Below are positions 16,911 to 25,074 of a stretch of DNA of 64,000 nt, piece after piece. Position numbers and translations under genes: made by a program. Below the pieces are notes generated by a model, which was not told the origin of the DNA, made no database searches, and saw only the letters and a program-made list of their open reading frames with translations. Source of the DNA: Streptomyces nymphaeiformis. Its GTDB lineage: Bacteria > Actinomycetota > Actinomycetes > Streptomycetales > Streptomycetaceae. The number at the start of each line of letters is the position of its first letter. The stretch's first letter is position 1. The stretch lies in contig NZ_JACHJY010000006.1 in NCBI RefSeq assembly GCF_014203895.1, positions 372,001-436,000 on the forward strand, given 5' to 3'.

Positions 16911-17756
16911 CTAGACGTAGTCCTCCAGGCGGGCCACCGTGAAGCCCTGCTCCTGGATCTTCCGCAGCATCGTCGCCGTCATCTCGGTCATCGTCCGGCC
17001 CTTGAGCTCGGACGGGCCCCGGAAGTGGGCCAGGACGATGTCGCCGGGGTGCAGCTTCCGGTCGCCGCGCTGGTACTGCATGTTCTTGATCTGCATGGAC
17101 TCGCGCCACAGCACGATCGCGTCGAGACCGCACTCCCCCGCCGCCGCGCGCGTGGCCTCGTTCCAGTTGCCGTAGGGCGGCCGGAAGAGCCGCGGGGTGG
17201 TGCCGTACCGCTCCTTCAGCTTCGTCTGCTGGCCGCAGATCTCCCGGCGCTGGGCCTCCGGGGAGAGGGTGCGCAGGTTGGGGTGGGTGAGGGTGTGGTT
17301 GGCGAGGCCGTTGCCCTGGGCCATGAGCGGCGCGAAGTACGGGTAGTCGGCGCGGATGGCCGAGTCCGTGAGGAACATCGTGAACGGGACCTTGAGGTCC
17401 TTCATCATCCGCACGAACCCGGGGTCCTTCTCGGCCCCGTCGTCGATCGTGATGAAGACGATCTTCTCGCGGGTGGGGATCTCGCTGATGACGGGCACCG
17501 GCCCACCGGCCGGGCGGACCACCGGCTTGACGGCGGGCGGGGCGGGCGGGGCGGCGAAGGGCTTCAGACCCCACTTCCGGTACGCGGCGGCAGCGGCGGC
17601 TCCGGGGGCCTCGTCCTGGGCGGAGGGCGTGGCGGCGGGTGCGCTCGTCCGCTCCGGGAGGGGTGCGGCCGCGGCGGACGGCTCCTCCGCCGTGCAGCCG
17701 GTCACCAGGAGGGCGACGGCGGTCAGGGTCGCCCACAGTGCGATCGTCTTCTTCAC
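16911..17756 (-). CDS. Lipoprotein polysaccharide deacetylase (NodB/CE4 domain), copy 2
   Basis: A 281-residue paralogue of the 12260-13177 product. It has a lipobox VTGC (Cys21), an Ala/Pro linker to about residue 90, then TIDDG (103-107), NHTLTH (153-158), FRPPYGNWN (191-199) and DIVLAHF late in the domain. Both copies share KWGL before the domain and end ARLEDYV/AKLEDYV, so they arose by duplication. It starts with GTG at 17756 and stands alone between the DGPF promoter and a small ORF. The likely role is deacetylation of wall or capsule glycans outside the membrane. Confidence 0.88.
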   Translation of the reverse strand: MKKTIALWATLTAVALLVTGCTAEEPSAAAAPLPERTSAPAATPSAQDEAPGAAAAAAYRKWGLKPFAAPPAPPAVKPVVRPAGGPVPVISEIPTREKIVFITIDDGAEKDPGFVRMMKDLKVPFTMFLTDSAIRADYPYFAPLMAQGNGLANHTLTHPNLRTLSPEAQRREICGQQTKLKERYGTTPRLFRPPYGNWNEATRAAAGECGLDAIVLWRESMQIKNMQYQRGDRKLHPGDIVLAHFRGPSELKGRTMTEMTATMLRKIQEQGFTVARLEDYV

Positions 17757-17813
17757 GCGCTGTGGGATGCCCGCAGCGGTCGAAAGGTTGCTCTATTTCC
17801 GAGCCGATATCGC

Positions 17814-18074
17814 TTATTCGACCGATTCGAAGCGCCAGCGGTGGACCGGACGGGTGATCAGCTCCGCGTCCGGCTCCGGCAGCTCGGGCAGCTCGGCGTC
17901 GAACGCGTCCGCCTCCCACCAGGTGAGGACGAGGACCCGGTCCTGCGGGGCCCGGAAGACCTCCCGGCGGACCGGCTCACGGGCGAGGACCCGCGCCCGG
18001 GCCCGAGCCCACTCCAGGAGCTCGGCGCCCCGGCCCTGGGCGGCCCTGGCCTCCCACATGAGCGTGAGCCTCAC
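17814..18074 (-). CDS. Small ABM-like protein translationally coupled to tsaD
   Basis: An 86-residue frame whose GTG start overlaps the tsaD stop as GTGA. The sequence (VRLTLMWEARAAQGRGAELL, then VFRAPQDRVLVLTWWEADAF) has the length and strand/helix pattern of a single dimeric alpha/beta-barrel domain of the antibiotic biosynthesis monooxygenase type. It may be an unrelated passenger of the t6A operon. The coupling and clean frame support a real gene; the function is not assigned. Confidence 0.7.
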   Translation of the reverse strand: MRLTLMWEARAAQGRGAELLEWARARARVLAREPVRREVFRAPQDRVLVLTWWEADAFDAELPELPEPDAELITRPVHRWRFESVE

Positions 18075-19183
18075 GAGTACAGGTTCTCCTTGCTGACCTC
18101 GTGCACGTGGTCGTGGTCGTGGCCGTGGTCGTGCGACGCACCGGGCACGTGGGGGTCCGTCACCGGCAGGGACGAGTCCGCCGACAGCTCCAGGTCGGAG
18201 GCCGGCCGGTTGCGGGCGACCATCTCGGAGCCGAGGGCCGCGACCATCGCGCCGTTGTCCGTGCACAGGCCCGGCCGGGGCACCCGCAGCCGGATCCCGG
18301 CGCGCTCGCAGCGCTCCTGGGCGAGGGCCCGGAGCCGCGAGTTGGCGGCGACGCCGCCGCCGATCATCAGGTGGTCGACGCCCTCGTCCTTGCAGGCCCG
18401 GACGGCCTTGCGGGTGAGCACGTCGACGACCGCCTCCTGGAAGGACGCGGCGACGTCCCGTACGGGCACGTCCTCGCCGGCCGCCCGCTTGGCCTCGATC
18501 CAGCGGGCCACGGCCGTCTTGAGGCCGGAGAAGGAGAAGTCGTACGCGGGGTCCCGGGAGCCGCTGAGGCCGCGCGGGAACGCGATCGCCGCCGGGTCGC
18601 CCTCCTTGGCTAGCCGGTCGATGACCGGTCCGCCGGGGAAGCCCAGGTCGAGCACGCGGGCGATCTTGTCGAAGGCCTCGCCGGCCGCGTCGTCGATGGT
18701 GGCACCCATCGGCCGCACGTCGGAGGTGATGTCGGCGGAGAGCAGCAGCGAGGAGTGCCCGCCGGAGACGAGCAGGGCCATCGTCGGCTCGGGCAGCTTG
18801 CCGTGCTCCAGCTGGTCGACGCAGATGTGCGAGGCGAGGTGGTTGACGCCGTAGAGCGGCTTGCCGAGGGCGTAGGCGTACGCCTTGGCGGCGGAGACGC
18901 CGACGAGCAGCGCGCCCGCGAGGCCGGGGCCCGCGGTGACGGCGATGCCGTCGAGGTCCTTCGCGGAGATCCCGGCCGTCTTCAGGGCGCGCTCGATCGT
19001 CGGGACCATGGCCTCCAGGTGGGCGCGGGAGGCGATCTCGGGCACGACGCCGCCGAAGCGGGCGTGGGTGTCGACGCTGGAGGCGACGGCGTCGGCGAGG
19101 AGCGTGGTCCCGTGGACGATGCCGACACCGGTCTCGTCGCAGGAGGTCTCGATGCCGAGTACGAGCGGTTCGTCAGCAGCCAT
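18071..19183 (-). CDS. tsaD: tRNA N6-adenosine threonylcarbamoyltransferase TsaD
   Basis: A 370-residue ASKHA-fold enzyme. It transfers the threonylcarbamoyl group onto A37 of ANN-decoding tRNAs with TsaB and TsaE, both encoded just upstream. It shows the N-terminal LVLGIETSCDETGVGIV, the metal-binding NHLASH motif near residue 116, and LLVSGGHSSLL. The ATG overlaps the rimI end by 11 nt. The last 30 or so residues form an unusual His/Asp-rich tail (SHDHGHDHDHVHEVSKENLY) beyond the normal fold. Confidence 0.97.
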   Translation of the reverse strand: MAADEPLVLGIETSCDETGVGIVHGTTLLADAVASSVDTHARFGGVVPEIASRAHLEAMVPTIERALKTAGISAKDLDGIAVTAGPGLAGALLVGVSAAKAYAYALGKPLYGVNHLASHICVDQLEHGKLPEPTMALLVSGGHSSLLLSADITSDVRPMGATIDDAAGEAFDKIARVLDLGFPGGPVIDRLAKEGDPAAIAFPRGLSGSRDPAYDFSFSGLKTAVARWIEAKRAAGEDVPVRDVAASFQEAVVDVLTRKAVRACKDEGVDHLMIGGGVAANSRLRALAQERCERAGIRLRVPRPGLCTDNGAMVAALGSEMVARNRPASDLELSADSSLPVTDPHVPGASHDHGHDHDHVHEVSKENLYS

Positions 19184-19667
19184 CTGAATCAGTCTCTGTT
19201 CCTTGAACGGTGTGTCGCATCACGAGCGCGTCCACGTTGCCGGGCTGGTAGTAGCCGCGGCGGAAGCCGATGGGCTCGAAGCCGAAGCGCTCGTAGAGCT
19301 TCTGGGCCCGGGTGTTGTCCACGCGCACTTCGAGGAGGACCTCTTCGCACTCGAAGGCGGTCGCGGCCTGGAGGAGGTCGGTGAGGAGCCGGGCGCCGAG
19401 GCCCGTGCCCCACTGGTCGCGGGCGACCGCGATGGTCTGGACGTCGCCGAGGCCGCCGGCGGCGGCGAGCCCGGCGTAGCCGACGAGCCGGCCGCCGGCG
19501 GGGTCCTCCGCGACGACGTAGCGGCGGGTGGCCGCGGGGCCCCTGGCGTGCGCGAGCTCCGACCAGAACATCCCCTCCGACCAGGCGTCCTCGGGGAACA
19601 GCTCGGCTTCGAGCGCGAGCACGGGCTCGATGTCCCACCAGCGCATCTCACGGAGCACGGCCGTCAC
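19173..19667 (-). CDS. rimI: Ribosomal protein S18 alanine N-acetyltransferase RimI
   Basis: A 164-residue GNAT acetyltransferase placed, as in many bacteria, between tsaB and tsaD. The acetyl-CoA site is visible as IAVARDQWGTGLGARLL at about residues 95-111, and the C-terminal LYERFGFEPIGFRRGYY is typical of RimI. The GTG start overlaps the tsaB stop (GTGA). It would acetylate the N-terminal alanine of S18 or other N-termini; in actinobacteria its range may be wider. Confidence 0.93.
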   Translation of the reverse strand: MTAVLREMRWWDIEPVLALEAELFPEDAWSEGMFWSELAHARGPAATRRYVVAEDPAGGRLVGYAGLAAAGGLGDVQTIAVARDQWGTGLGARLLTDLLQAATAFECEEVLLEVRVDNTRAQKLYERFGFEPIGFRRGYYQPGNVDALVMRHTVQGTETDSDGC

Positions 19668-20320
19668 TTGGGGGTGACCACCTTGTAGTTCTTCGGCACC
19701 TGCGCGTCGGGCCGGCGCAGGTACATCGGCAGCGGGTCGAGGAAGCCGCCCTCGCCCGCGGCCAGCTTCTCCGCCGCGAGGGCGGCGAGCGCGGCGGCCG
19801 ACTGGTGCTCGGGCTCGCGGGCGTCCGGGAAGGCGTCCGGGTAGAGGAGCGCGCCCGCGCCGACCACCGGAAGCCCGGCGAGGGAGTCGGCGATGTCGGC
19901 GGGCCGGTCGACGGACGCCTCGGTCACCCGCGTACGGGAGTCCTCGTACCGCGCCCAGTAGACCTCCTTGCGGCGCGCGTCCGTGGCGACGGCGAAGGGC
20001 TCGTCGATCCCGGAGGCGTACGCGAGGCCGTCGAGGGTGCACAGGCCGTGCACGGGCACGCCGAGCGCGGAGGAGAAGGCCGCCGCCGTGACGAGGCCGA
20101 CCCGGAGCCCGGTGTACGGGCCGGGGCCGACGCCGACGACGATCCCGGTGACCGCGTCGAGTTTCAGCCCGGCCTCCTGGAGGACCCGGTCGACGGCGGG
20201 CAGCAACAGCTCCCCGTGGCGGCGGGCGTCGACCTGGCTCGACGAGGCGACGACGGCCTCGCCGTCGTGGAGGGCGACGGTGACGGCGGGGGTGGCGGTA
20301 TCCATGGCGAGCAACAGCAC
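19664..20320 (-). CDS. tsaB: t6A biosynthesis protein TsaB
   Basis: A 218-residue partner of TsaD that stabilises the threonylcarbamoyl-transfer complex. It starts MLLLAMDTATPAVTVALHDG, matches the ASKHA N-domain, and has GVGPGPYTGLRVGL, the family signature, at about residues 64-77. It is first of the tsaB-rimI-tsaD-ABM run, with each junction overlapping. tsaE lies about 0.9 kb further upstream, on the far side of two unrelated genes. Confidence 0.95.
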   Translation of the reverse strand: MLLLAMDTATPAVTVALHDGEAVVASSSQVDARRHGELLLPAVDRVLQEAGLKLDAVTGIVVGVGPGPYTGLRVGLVTAAAFSSALGVPVHGLCTLDGLAYASGIDEPFAVATDARRKEVYWARYEDSRTRVTEASVDRPADIADSLAGLPVVGAGALLYPDAFPDAREPEHQSAAALAALAAEKLAAGEGGFLDPLPMYLRRPDAQVPKNYKVVTPK

Positions 20321-20416
20321 GCGAACAGCCTACGGCTCCCGGGCCCGCTGCCCCGAACCTCGGTCCGGCGGCTGCTACCGTCACCCTTCGATACGTTCGT
20401 ACGAAAGGTGGGCACG

Positions 20417-20983
20417 GTGGCACGGAGCAGCTCGGGATTCGTGGCCGGGCTCACGGCGGCGGCCGTCGCCGCGGTCTGCTTCCTCGCCTACCAGGCCTCG
20501 GCGAACGCCCCGGCCGACCTGTCGGTGAAGCCGCCGGCGTCGGGCAGGACCACCCCCTCGGTCTCCCCGAGCGGCGGCCCCAAGCAGCCGGCGAAGGACC
20601 CCCTCGCGGTCCCGGCGGGCTCGGGCACGGGCGAGCGCGTGGTGTACGCGCTGTCCGACCGCCGGGTGTGGCTCGTGGACGCCAAGGGCAAGGCGACCCG
20701 GACGTTCAAGGTGTGGCCGAGCACGGTCGACCCGCTGCCCGGCGCGTACACGGTGGGCTCGCGCTCGGGCTCGGTGCGCGGCTCCGACGGCGTGCAGATC
20801 GAGCACGTCGTCCGCTTCGCGACGGCGCAGGACGTGGCGGTCGGCTTCAGCGCGGCGGTCGACGGCTCGACGCCGTCCCCGGACCCGTCGAAGAAGACCG
20901 GCGGCATCCGGATGAAGCGGGCCGACGGCGACGCGATGTGGACGTTCGCGGTGATCGGCGCGAAGGTCGTCGTCGTCTCCTGA
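20417..20983 (+). CDS. Membrane-anchored protein resembling an incomplete L,D-transpeptidase
   Basis: A 188-residue protein. The GTG at 20417 is chosen because GAAAGGTGG lies 5 nt upstream. An N-terminal hydrophobic anchor is at about residues 9-28, then a Ser/Pro linker. A region from about residue 75 (RVVYALSDRRVWLVDAKGKA, then PLPGAYTVGSRSG) is like the start of a YkuD L,D-transpeptidase domain. The HGCxR-type catalytic Cys motif is absent and there is no cysteine in the domain. It may be a degenerate, non-catalytic wall-binding protein. It is divergent from tsaB. Confidence 0.72.
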   Translation: MARSSSGFVAGLTAAAVAAVCFLAYQASANAPADLSVKPPASGRTTPSVSPSGGPKQPAKDPLAVPAGSGTGERVVYALSDRRVWLVDAKGKATRTFKVWPSTVDPLPGAYTVGSRSGSVRGSDGVQIEHVVRFATAQDVAVGFSAAVDGSTPSPDPSKKTGGIRMKRADGDAMWTFAVIGAKVVVVS

Positions 20984-20990
20984 GCCCCGG

Positions 20991-21137
20991 CTACGCCGCC
21001 TCGTCCCGTACGGGCTCTTCCTCTTCGGGTTCGGCCGGCGGCGGGGTCGACAGCGTGCGAGCGGCCGCGCAGGACGCGAGCAGCTCACTCATCGAGACGT
21101 GGTCCCGGCCGGGTTCCGCGCGTTCGGGCGTCGCCAT
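20991..21137 (-). CDS. 48-residue protein downstream of an iron-box-like operator
   Basis: A short frame starting MATPERAEPGRDHVSMSELL, then SCAAARTLSTPPP and an acidic tail (EPEEEEPVRDEAA). It has one Cys and no membrane segment or signal peptide. The ATG has a near-ideal GGGAGG 5 nt upstream, and an iron-box-like palindrome sits immediately before that site. The strong ribosome-binding site and operator argue that this is a real small gene. The family is unrecognised. It could encode a small iron-responsive regulator or an adaptor. Confidence 0.65.
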   Translation of the reverse strand: MATPERAEPGRDHVSMSELLASCAAARTLSTPPPAEPEEEEPVRDEAA

Positions 21138-21148
21138 GCATGCCTCCC

Positions 21149-21167
21149 GTAGGTTAGGTACACCTAA
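21149..21167. promoter_or_regulatory. Candidate iron box (DmdR/IdeR-type) before the small ORF
   Basis: The sequence within 21149-21169 contains the perfect inverted repeat GGTTAGGT-AC-ACCTAACC. Aligned with the Streptomyces iron box TTAGGTTAGGCTCACCTAA, known from siderophore promoters, 21149-21167 matches 16 of 19 positions. It lies just upstream of GGGAGG and the ATG of the minus-strand ORF. No plus-strand gene begins downstream, so the small ORF is the natural target. Confidence 0.65.
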
Positions 21168-21247
21168 CCAGCTCGTGCATCCATGTGACCACGGCGCGCG
21201 GGACCCACGCAACACCTTCCCGACACGTTGTCGGAATCTACGTGCGT

Positions 21248-21748
21248 TCAGATCAGCGTGAGCTCCTCGCCGGCCCAGCGCGCGCCGATCCCGCGCAGCA
21301 CGACCGTGCGCCGGTCGTCGTCGGTGTCCCCGGTCACCCGGTGGATGAGGAGGTGCAGGCGGTCGTCGGTCAGCTCCTCGACCTTGCCGTCGCCCCATTC
21401 GACGACGACCACGGACTCGGGCAGCGAGACGTCCAGGTCGAGGTCCTCCATCTCGTCGAGCCCGCCGCCGAGGCGGTACGCGTCGACGTGGACGAGGGCC
21501 GGGCCGCCGACCAGGGACGGGTGGACGCGGGCGATGACGAAGGTCGGGGAGGTGACGGCCCCCCGCACCCCGAGCCCCTCGCCGAGGCCGCGGGTCAGGG
21601 TGGTCTTCCCGGCGCCGAGCTCGCCGGTGAGCATGACGAGGTCGCCGGGCCGGAGGACCTTCGCGAGCCGGCGGCCGAGCTCCTGCATCTGCTGCGGGGA
21701 GTCGACGGAGAGGGTGGCACCGGAGACGGGCGGATGAGCTGCTTCCAT
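21248..21748 (-). CDS. tsaE: t6A biosynthesis ATPase TsaE
   Basis: A protein of about 166 residues with the P-loop LTGELGAGKTTLTRGLGEGL, followed by TSPTFVIARVHP and the late VVVVEWGDG characteristic of TsaE (YjeE). It powers the TsaB-TsaD t6A cycle by ATP hydrolysis. The ATG at 21748 is preferred over an in-frame TTG three codons upstream. It begins 10 nt after the alpha/beta-hydrolase stop and is probably in one operon with that gene and alr. Confidence 0.94.
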   Translation of the reverse strand: MEAAHPPVSGATLSVDSPQQMQELGRRLAKVLRPGDLVMLTGELGAGKTTLTRGLGEGLGVRGAVTSPTFVIARVHPSLVGGPALVHVDAYRLGGGLDEMEDLDLDVSLPESVVVVEWGDGKVEELTDDRLHLLIHRVTGDTDDDRRTVVLRGIGARWAGEELTLI

Positions 21749-21758
21749 ACAGGCCAAC

Positions 21759-22925
21759 TTAGCTCGTACGGAACGGCTCCCCCGCCGGGACGGCGCCGGC
21801 CCGTACGAGGAGGTCGGCCAGGCGGTCGGTGACCGCCTCCGGGTGCTCCAGCATGACCAGATGGCCCGCGTCCGGGACGATGACCAGCTCCGCGTCCGGC
21901 AGGAGGGCGGCGATGGCCTCGGTGTGCGAGCTGGGGGTGACCAGGTCGTTGTCGCCGGCGAGCGCGAGCACCGGCAGCTCGCCGAAGCCGGCGAGGGCGG
22001 CGGCCTTGTCGTGCTCGGCGAAGGCCGGGTAGAAGGCGGCGACGACGTCGATCGGGGTCGACTCGATCATCCGCTCGGCGAAGCGGGCGACGGCCGGGTC
22101 GACGTCCTTCGAGGCGAACGAGTACTTCTTGATCAGCCCGGCGAAGAGGTCGGCGGTCGCCCGGCGCCCGCGCTCGACCAGCTCCGCCTGGGAGCCGAGG
22201 GCCCGCAGGACGCCCGGCAGGACCCGCCGGACGGCGTTGACGCCGGCGAGCGGCAGCCCGTACGACACCTCGTCCAGCTTCCCCGCCGAGGTGCCGACGA
22301 GGGCGACGCCGGCGACCCGGTCGCGGATCAGCTCCGGGTACTGCTCGGCGAGCGCCATCACCGTCATGCCGCCCATGGAGTGGCCGACGAGGACGAGCGG
22401 CCCCTCGGGCGCGGCCGCGTCGAGGACGGCCTTCAGGTCGCGGCCGAGGAGGTCGATGGAGACGGGCACCCCGTCGGGCCCGGCCTGGGAGTTCCCGTGC
22501 CCGGAGCGGCCGTGGCTGCGCTGGTCCCAGTGGACGGTGCGGACGAGCCCGCGCAGGGCGGCCCGCTGGAAGTGCCAGGAGTCCTGGTTGAGGCAGTAGC
22601 CGTGGCTGAAGACGACGGTGACGGGGGCGGGGGGCTTCCGCCCGAAGAGCCTGCGGCGGCGGCCGGGCGACGCGGTGTCCGGCTCGACCTCGTCCACCTC
22701 GTAGTACAGGACGGTCCCGTCGTCGGCGAGGGCCCGGCCCGGCGTGCCGCGCAGCCCGCCGTACGGCCCGGCGGCGTCCAGGGCGAGCCGCGCCTTCTGC
22801 CGTACGGAACGGCCGACCGTGAGCCGCTCGACGGCGACCCCGGCGGCCGCTCCGGCGGCGAGGACGCCTATCGCGGCACCGGCGAACCCGGCCCTCCGCC
22901 AGCTGCCGCCGCTCGACTCCGCCAT
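21759..22925 (-). CDS. Alpha/beta hydrolase
   Basis: A 388-residue hydrolase with an N-terminal membrane anchor (FAGAAIGVLAAGAAAGVAV at about residues 14-32). The nucleophile elbow GHSMGG is near residue 180, an oxyanion-type HGYCLNQDSW is earlier in the domain, and the catalytic His lies in PDAGHLVMLEHPE. The acid is probably the Asp in LAGDNDLVTP. The substrate is unknown. It sits between alr and tsaE, 6 nt after the alr stop, a common arrangement in Streptomyces. Confidence 0.88.
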   Translation of the reverse strand: MAESSGGSWRRAGFAGAAIGVLAAGAAAGVAVERLTVGRSVRQKARLALDAAGPYGGLRGTPGRALADDGTVLYYEVDEVEPDTASPGRRRRLFGRKPPAPVTVVFSHGYCLNQDSWHFQRAALRGLVRTVHWDQRSHGRSGHGNSQAGPDGVPVSIDLLGRDLKAVLDAAAPEGPLVLVGHSMGGMTVMALAEQYPELIRDRVAGVALVGTSAGKLDEVSYGLPLAGVNAVRRVLPGVLRALGSQAELVERGRRATADLFAGLIKKYSFASKDVDPAVARFAERMIESTPIDVVAAFYPAFAEHDKAAALAGFGELPVLALAGDNDLVTPSSHTEAIAALLPDAELVIVPDAGHLVMLEHPEAVTDRLADLLVRAGAVPAGEPFRTS

Positions 22926-22931
22926 GGCGGG

Positions 22932-24080
22932 CTACTCCCCCAGGTAGACGCGCGGGACGCGCGCGCTGATCCGGGTGACGATCTCGTACGCGATGGTGTC
23001 GGCGGCCACCGCCCAGTCCTCGGCGGTCGGCTCGCCCCCGTCGCCGGGACCGAAGAGCACGGCCTCGGTGCCGGGCTCGGGGGTGTCCCCGCCGAGGTCG
23101 ACCACGAACTGGTCCATGGCGACGCGCCCCGCGACCGTGCGGACGCGGCCGTCGACGAGGACGGGCCCGCGCCCGGAGGCGTGCCGGGGAATCCCGTCGG
23201 CGTACCCGAGCGGGACGAGGCCGAGGGTGGTCGCCTCGCCGGTCACGTAGTGGTGCCCGTAACTCACCCCGTGCCCGGCGGGCACCTGCTTCACCAGCGC
23301 GACGCTCGCCTTGAGCGACATGACGGGCCGCAGGCCGAGCTCGGCGGAGGTGCCGAGCTCGGGGCTCGGCGAGACGCCGTACATCGCGATGCCGGGCCGC
23401 ACCAGGTCGAAGTGGGCCTCGGGCAGGGTGAGGGTGGCCGGCGAGTTCGCGATGTGCCGGACCTCGGGGCGCACCCCCGCCCGCTCGGCGTGGTCGAGCA
23501 TCTCGCGGAAGACGTCGAGCTGGGCGGCGATGGACGGGTGGTGCGGCTCGTCCGCGCAGGCGAAGTGGGACCAGAGGCCGGTCACCTTGACGAGGCCGTC
23601 GACCTCCGCCTTCAGGGCGGCCTCGACGAGCTCGGGCCAGTCGGCGGGTTGGCAGCCGTTGCGGCCGAGCCCGGTGTCGGCCTTGAGCTGGATGCGGGCG
23701 GTCTTCCCGACCGCCTTGGCGGCCCGGACGACCTCCTCCAGGGCCCACATCCCGCTCACGGACATGTCGAGCCCGGCCTCGATGCCCTGGTCCCAGGGGT
23801 CGCCCGGAGTCCAGAGCCAGCACATGACCGGCACGTCCGTGATCCCGGCGGCGCGCAGCGCGAGCGCCTCGTGCGGGGTGGCCGTCCCGAGCCAGTCCGC
23901 GCCCGCTTCCAGGGCGGCGCGGGCACAGCGCAGGGCGCCGTGTCCGTACGCGTCGGCCTTGACCACGGCCATGATCCGGACGTGGGGGGCGACGCGGGCG
24001 CGCAGCGTGCGGACGTTCGCACGCAGCGCGCCGAGGTCGATCTCGGCGCGGGCCCTGGGGGGCGGAGGTGTCTCAGTCAT
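22932..24080 (-). CDS. alr: Alanine racemase
   Basis: A 382-residue PLP enzyme interconverting L- and D-alanine for peptidoglycan. The PLP lysine lies in VVKADAYGHGA at about residues 39-49. The substrate-channel tyrosines and the catalytic Tyr region are visible (MYGVSPSPEL; GVSYGHHYVT). The fold is an N-terminal TIM barrel and a C-terminal beta domain (VAMDQFVVDLG). It is followed closely by the hydrolase and tsaE, forming an operon. Confidence 0.97.
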   Translation of the reverse strand: MTETPPPPRARAEIDLGALRANVRTLRARVAPHVRIMAVVKADAYGHGALRCARAALEAGADWLGTATPHEALALRAAGITDVPVMCWLWTPGDPWDQGIEAGLDMSVSGMWALEEVVRAAKAVGKTARIQLKADTGLGRNGCQPADWPELVEAALKAEVDGLVKVTGLWSHFACADEPHHPSIAAQLDVFREMLDHAERAGVRPEVRHIANSPATLTLPEAHFDLVRPGIAMYGVSPSPELGTSAELGLRPVMSLKASVALVKQVPAGHGVSYGHHYVTGEATTLGLVPLGYADGIPRHASGRGPVLVDGRVRTVAGRVAMDQFVVDLGGDTPEPGTEAVLFGPGDGGEPTAEDWAVAADTIAYEIVTRISARVPRVYLGE

Positions 24081-24100
24081 CGCGCCCAGTCTCTCAGGTG

Positions 24101-24985
24101 TCAGTGCCCGGGCCGCTTTCCCCAGATGTAGACCCGGTCACCCTTGCGGAGGACACCCCAGAGTTTCCCCGCGTTCGCGTAGCTGAGATTGACGCAGCCG
24201 CGGCTGCCGCCGGGCGTGGCGAGCTGCCCGTAGACGGCGTGGAAGGCCTGGCCGCCGCTGAAGAACTGGGCGTACGGCATGGGGGTGTCGTAGATGGACG
24301 ACCAGTGGTCCTTGTGGCGCCGGTAGACGGTGTGCCAGCCGGCGCGGGTGGCGTAACCGGGCCGCCCGGTACGCACGTTGACCACCGCGTATGTCACCTT
24401 CTTCCCCTTTTGCACCCACATGAGCTGTCGATCGAGGTCGACGCAGGCGACGGCGTACGACTTCACGGGGCAGCGCCGGCCCGGGTCGAGGCTCTTCCGG
24501 GCGGCGAGCAGCTCGGCGCGGGCCCAGGTGACGGGCCCGGCGAAGCCGACGGCCGGCTTGATCTTCTCCTTCACCTGGAAGGCGCGGATCGCCCGGCAGT
24601 CGGCGGCGGACTGCTTCCCGTCGACGGGAAGCTTGAGCAGCCGCTCGACCTGCCGCTGGTAGGTGGAGGTCTTCGCGGTGCAGGCGGCCGCGCCGACGGC
24701 GCTGCGCGGCAGGAACTCGACGAGCTCGTCGACCTGCTCCTCGGGCTCGGGCACGGCCGCGTCGCCCTCCGTCTGCAGGGGCGGCAGCACCTGATCGGGC
24801 GTATCCATCGGGTACTCGGCCCGCCCGCCCCCGTCGACCCCGGGCACGAGCGGATCGGGGTCGGCGGCGGGATCGGCGGCGGGGCGGCCGCCGACGGGCG
24901 GGGCGGCGAGGGCGACGGGCCCCAGGGCGAGGGAGGCGGCGAGGACGAACAACACGGGCGCGGTACGGCTTCTCCGACTGGTCAC
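24101..24985 (-). CDS. Secreted L,D-transpeptidase with peptidoglycan-binding domain
   Basis: A protein of about 294 residues from a GTG start at 24985, preceded by a G-rich site; upstream in-frame codons look non-coding. A signal peptide (APVLFVLAASLALGPVALAA) leads to an acidic/Pro region, a PG-binding-like fold (LKLPVDGKQSAADCRAIRAF), and a YkuD domain ending HAVYGQLATPGGSRGCVNLS, with the His and the SRGCVN Cys intact. It would form 3-3 cross-links in the cell wall. It lies just downstream of nnr and upstream of alr. Confidence 0.9.
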   Translation of the reverse strand: MTSRRSRTAPVLFVLAASLALGPVALAAPPVGGRPAADPAADPDPLVPGVDGGGRAEYPMDTPDQVLPPLQTEGDAAVPEPEEQVDELVEFLPRSAVGAAACTAKTSTYQRQVERLLKLPVDGKQSAADCRAIRAFQVKEKIKPAVGFAGPVTWARAELLAARKSLDPGRRCPVKSYAVACVDLDRQLMWVQKGKKVTYAVVNVRTGRPGYATRAGWHTVYRRHKDHWSSIYDTPMPYAQFFSGGQAFHAVYGQLATPGGSRGCVNLSYANAGKLWGVLRKGDRVYIWGKRPGH

Positions 24986-25074
24986 CCCACCCACCCAATC
25001 CGCCCCGCGCACCGTCGGCGCGCGGGAACCCACGGCTGGGTCAACGGTGTTCGCCCGAGTGGGGGGCGAACTCC

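Noticed and set aside
17817..17831. TTCGA-CCGAT-TCGAA palindrome as an operator for deacetylase copy 2
   Set aside because: The arms are only five bases and lie within the coding end of the small ABM-like gene; too weak to call.
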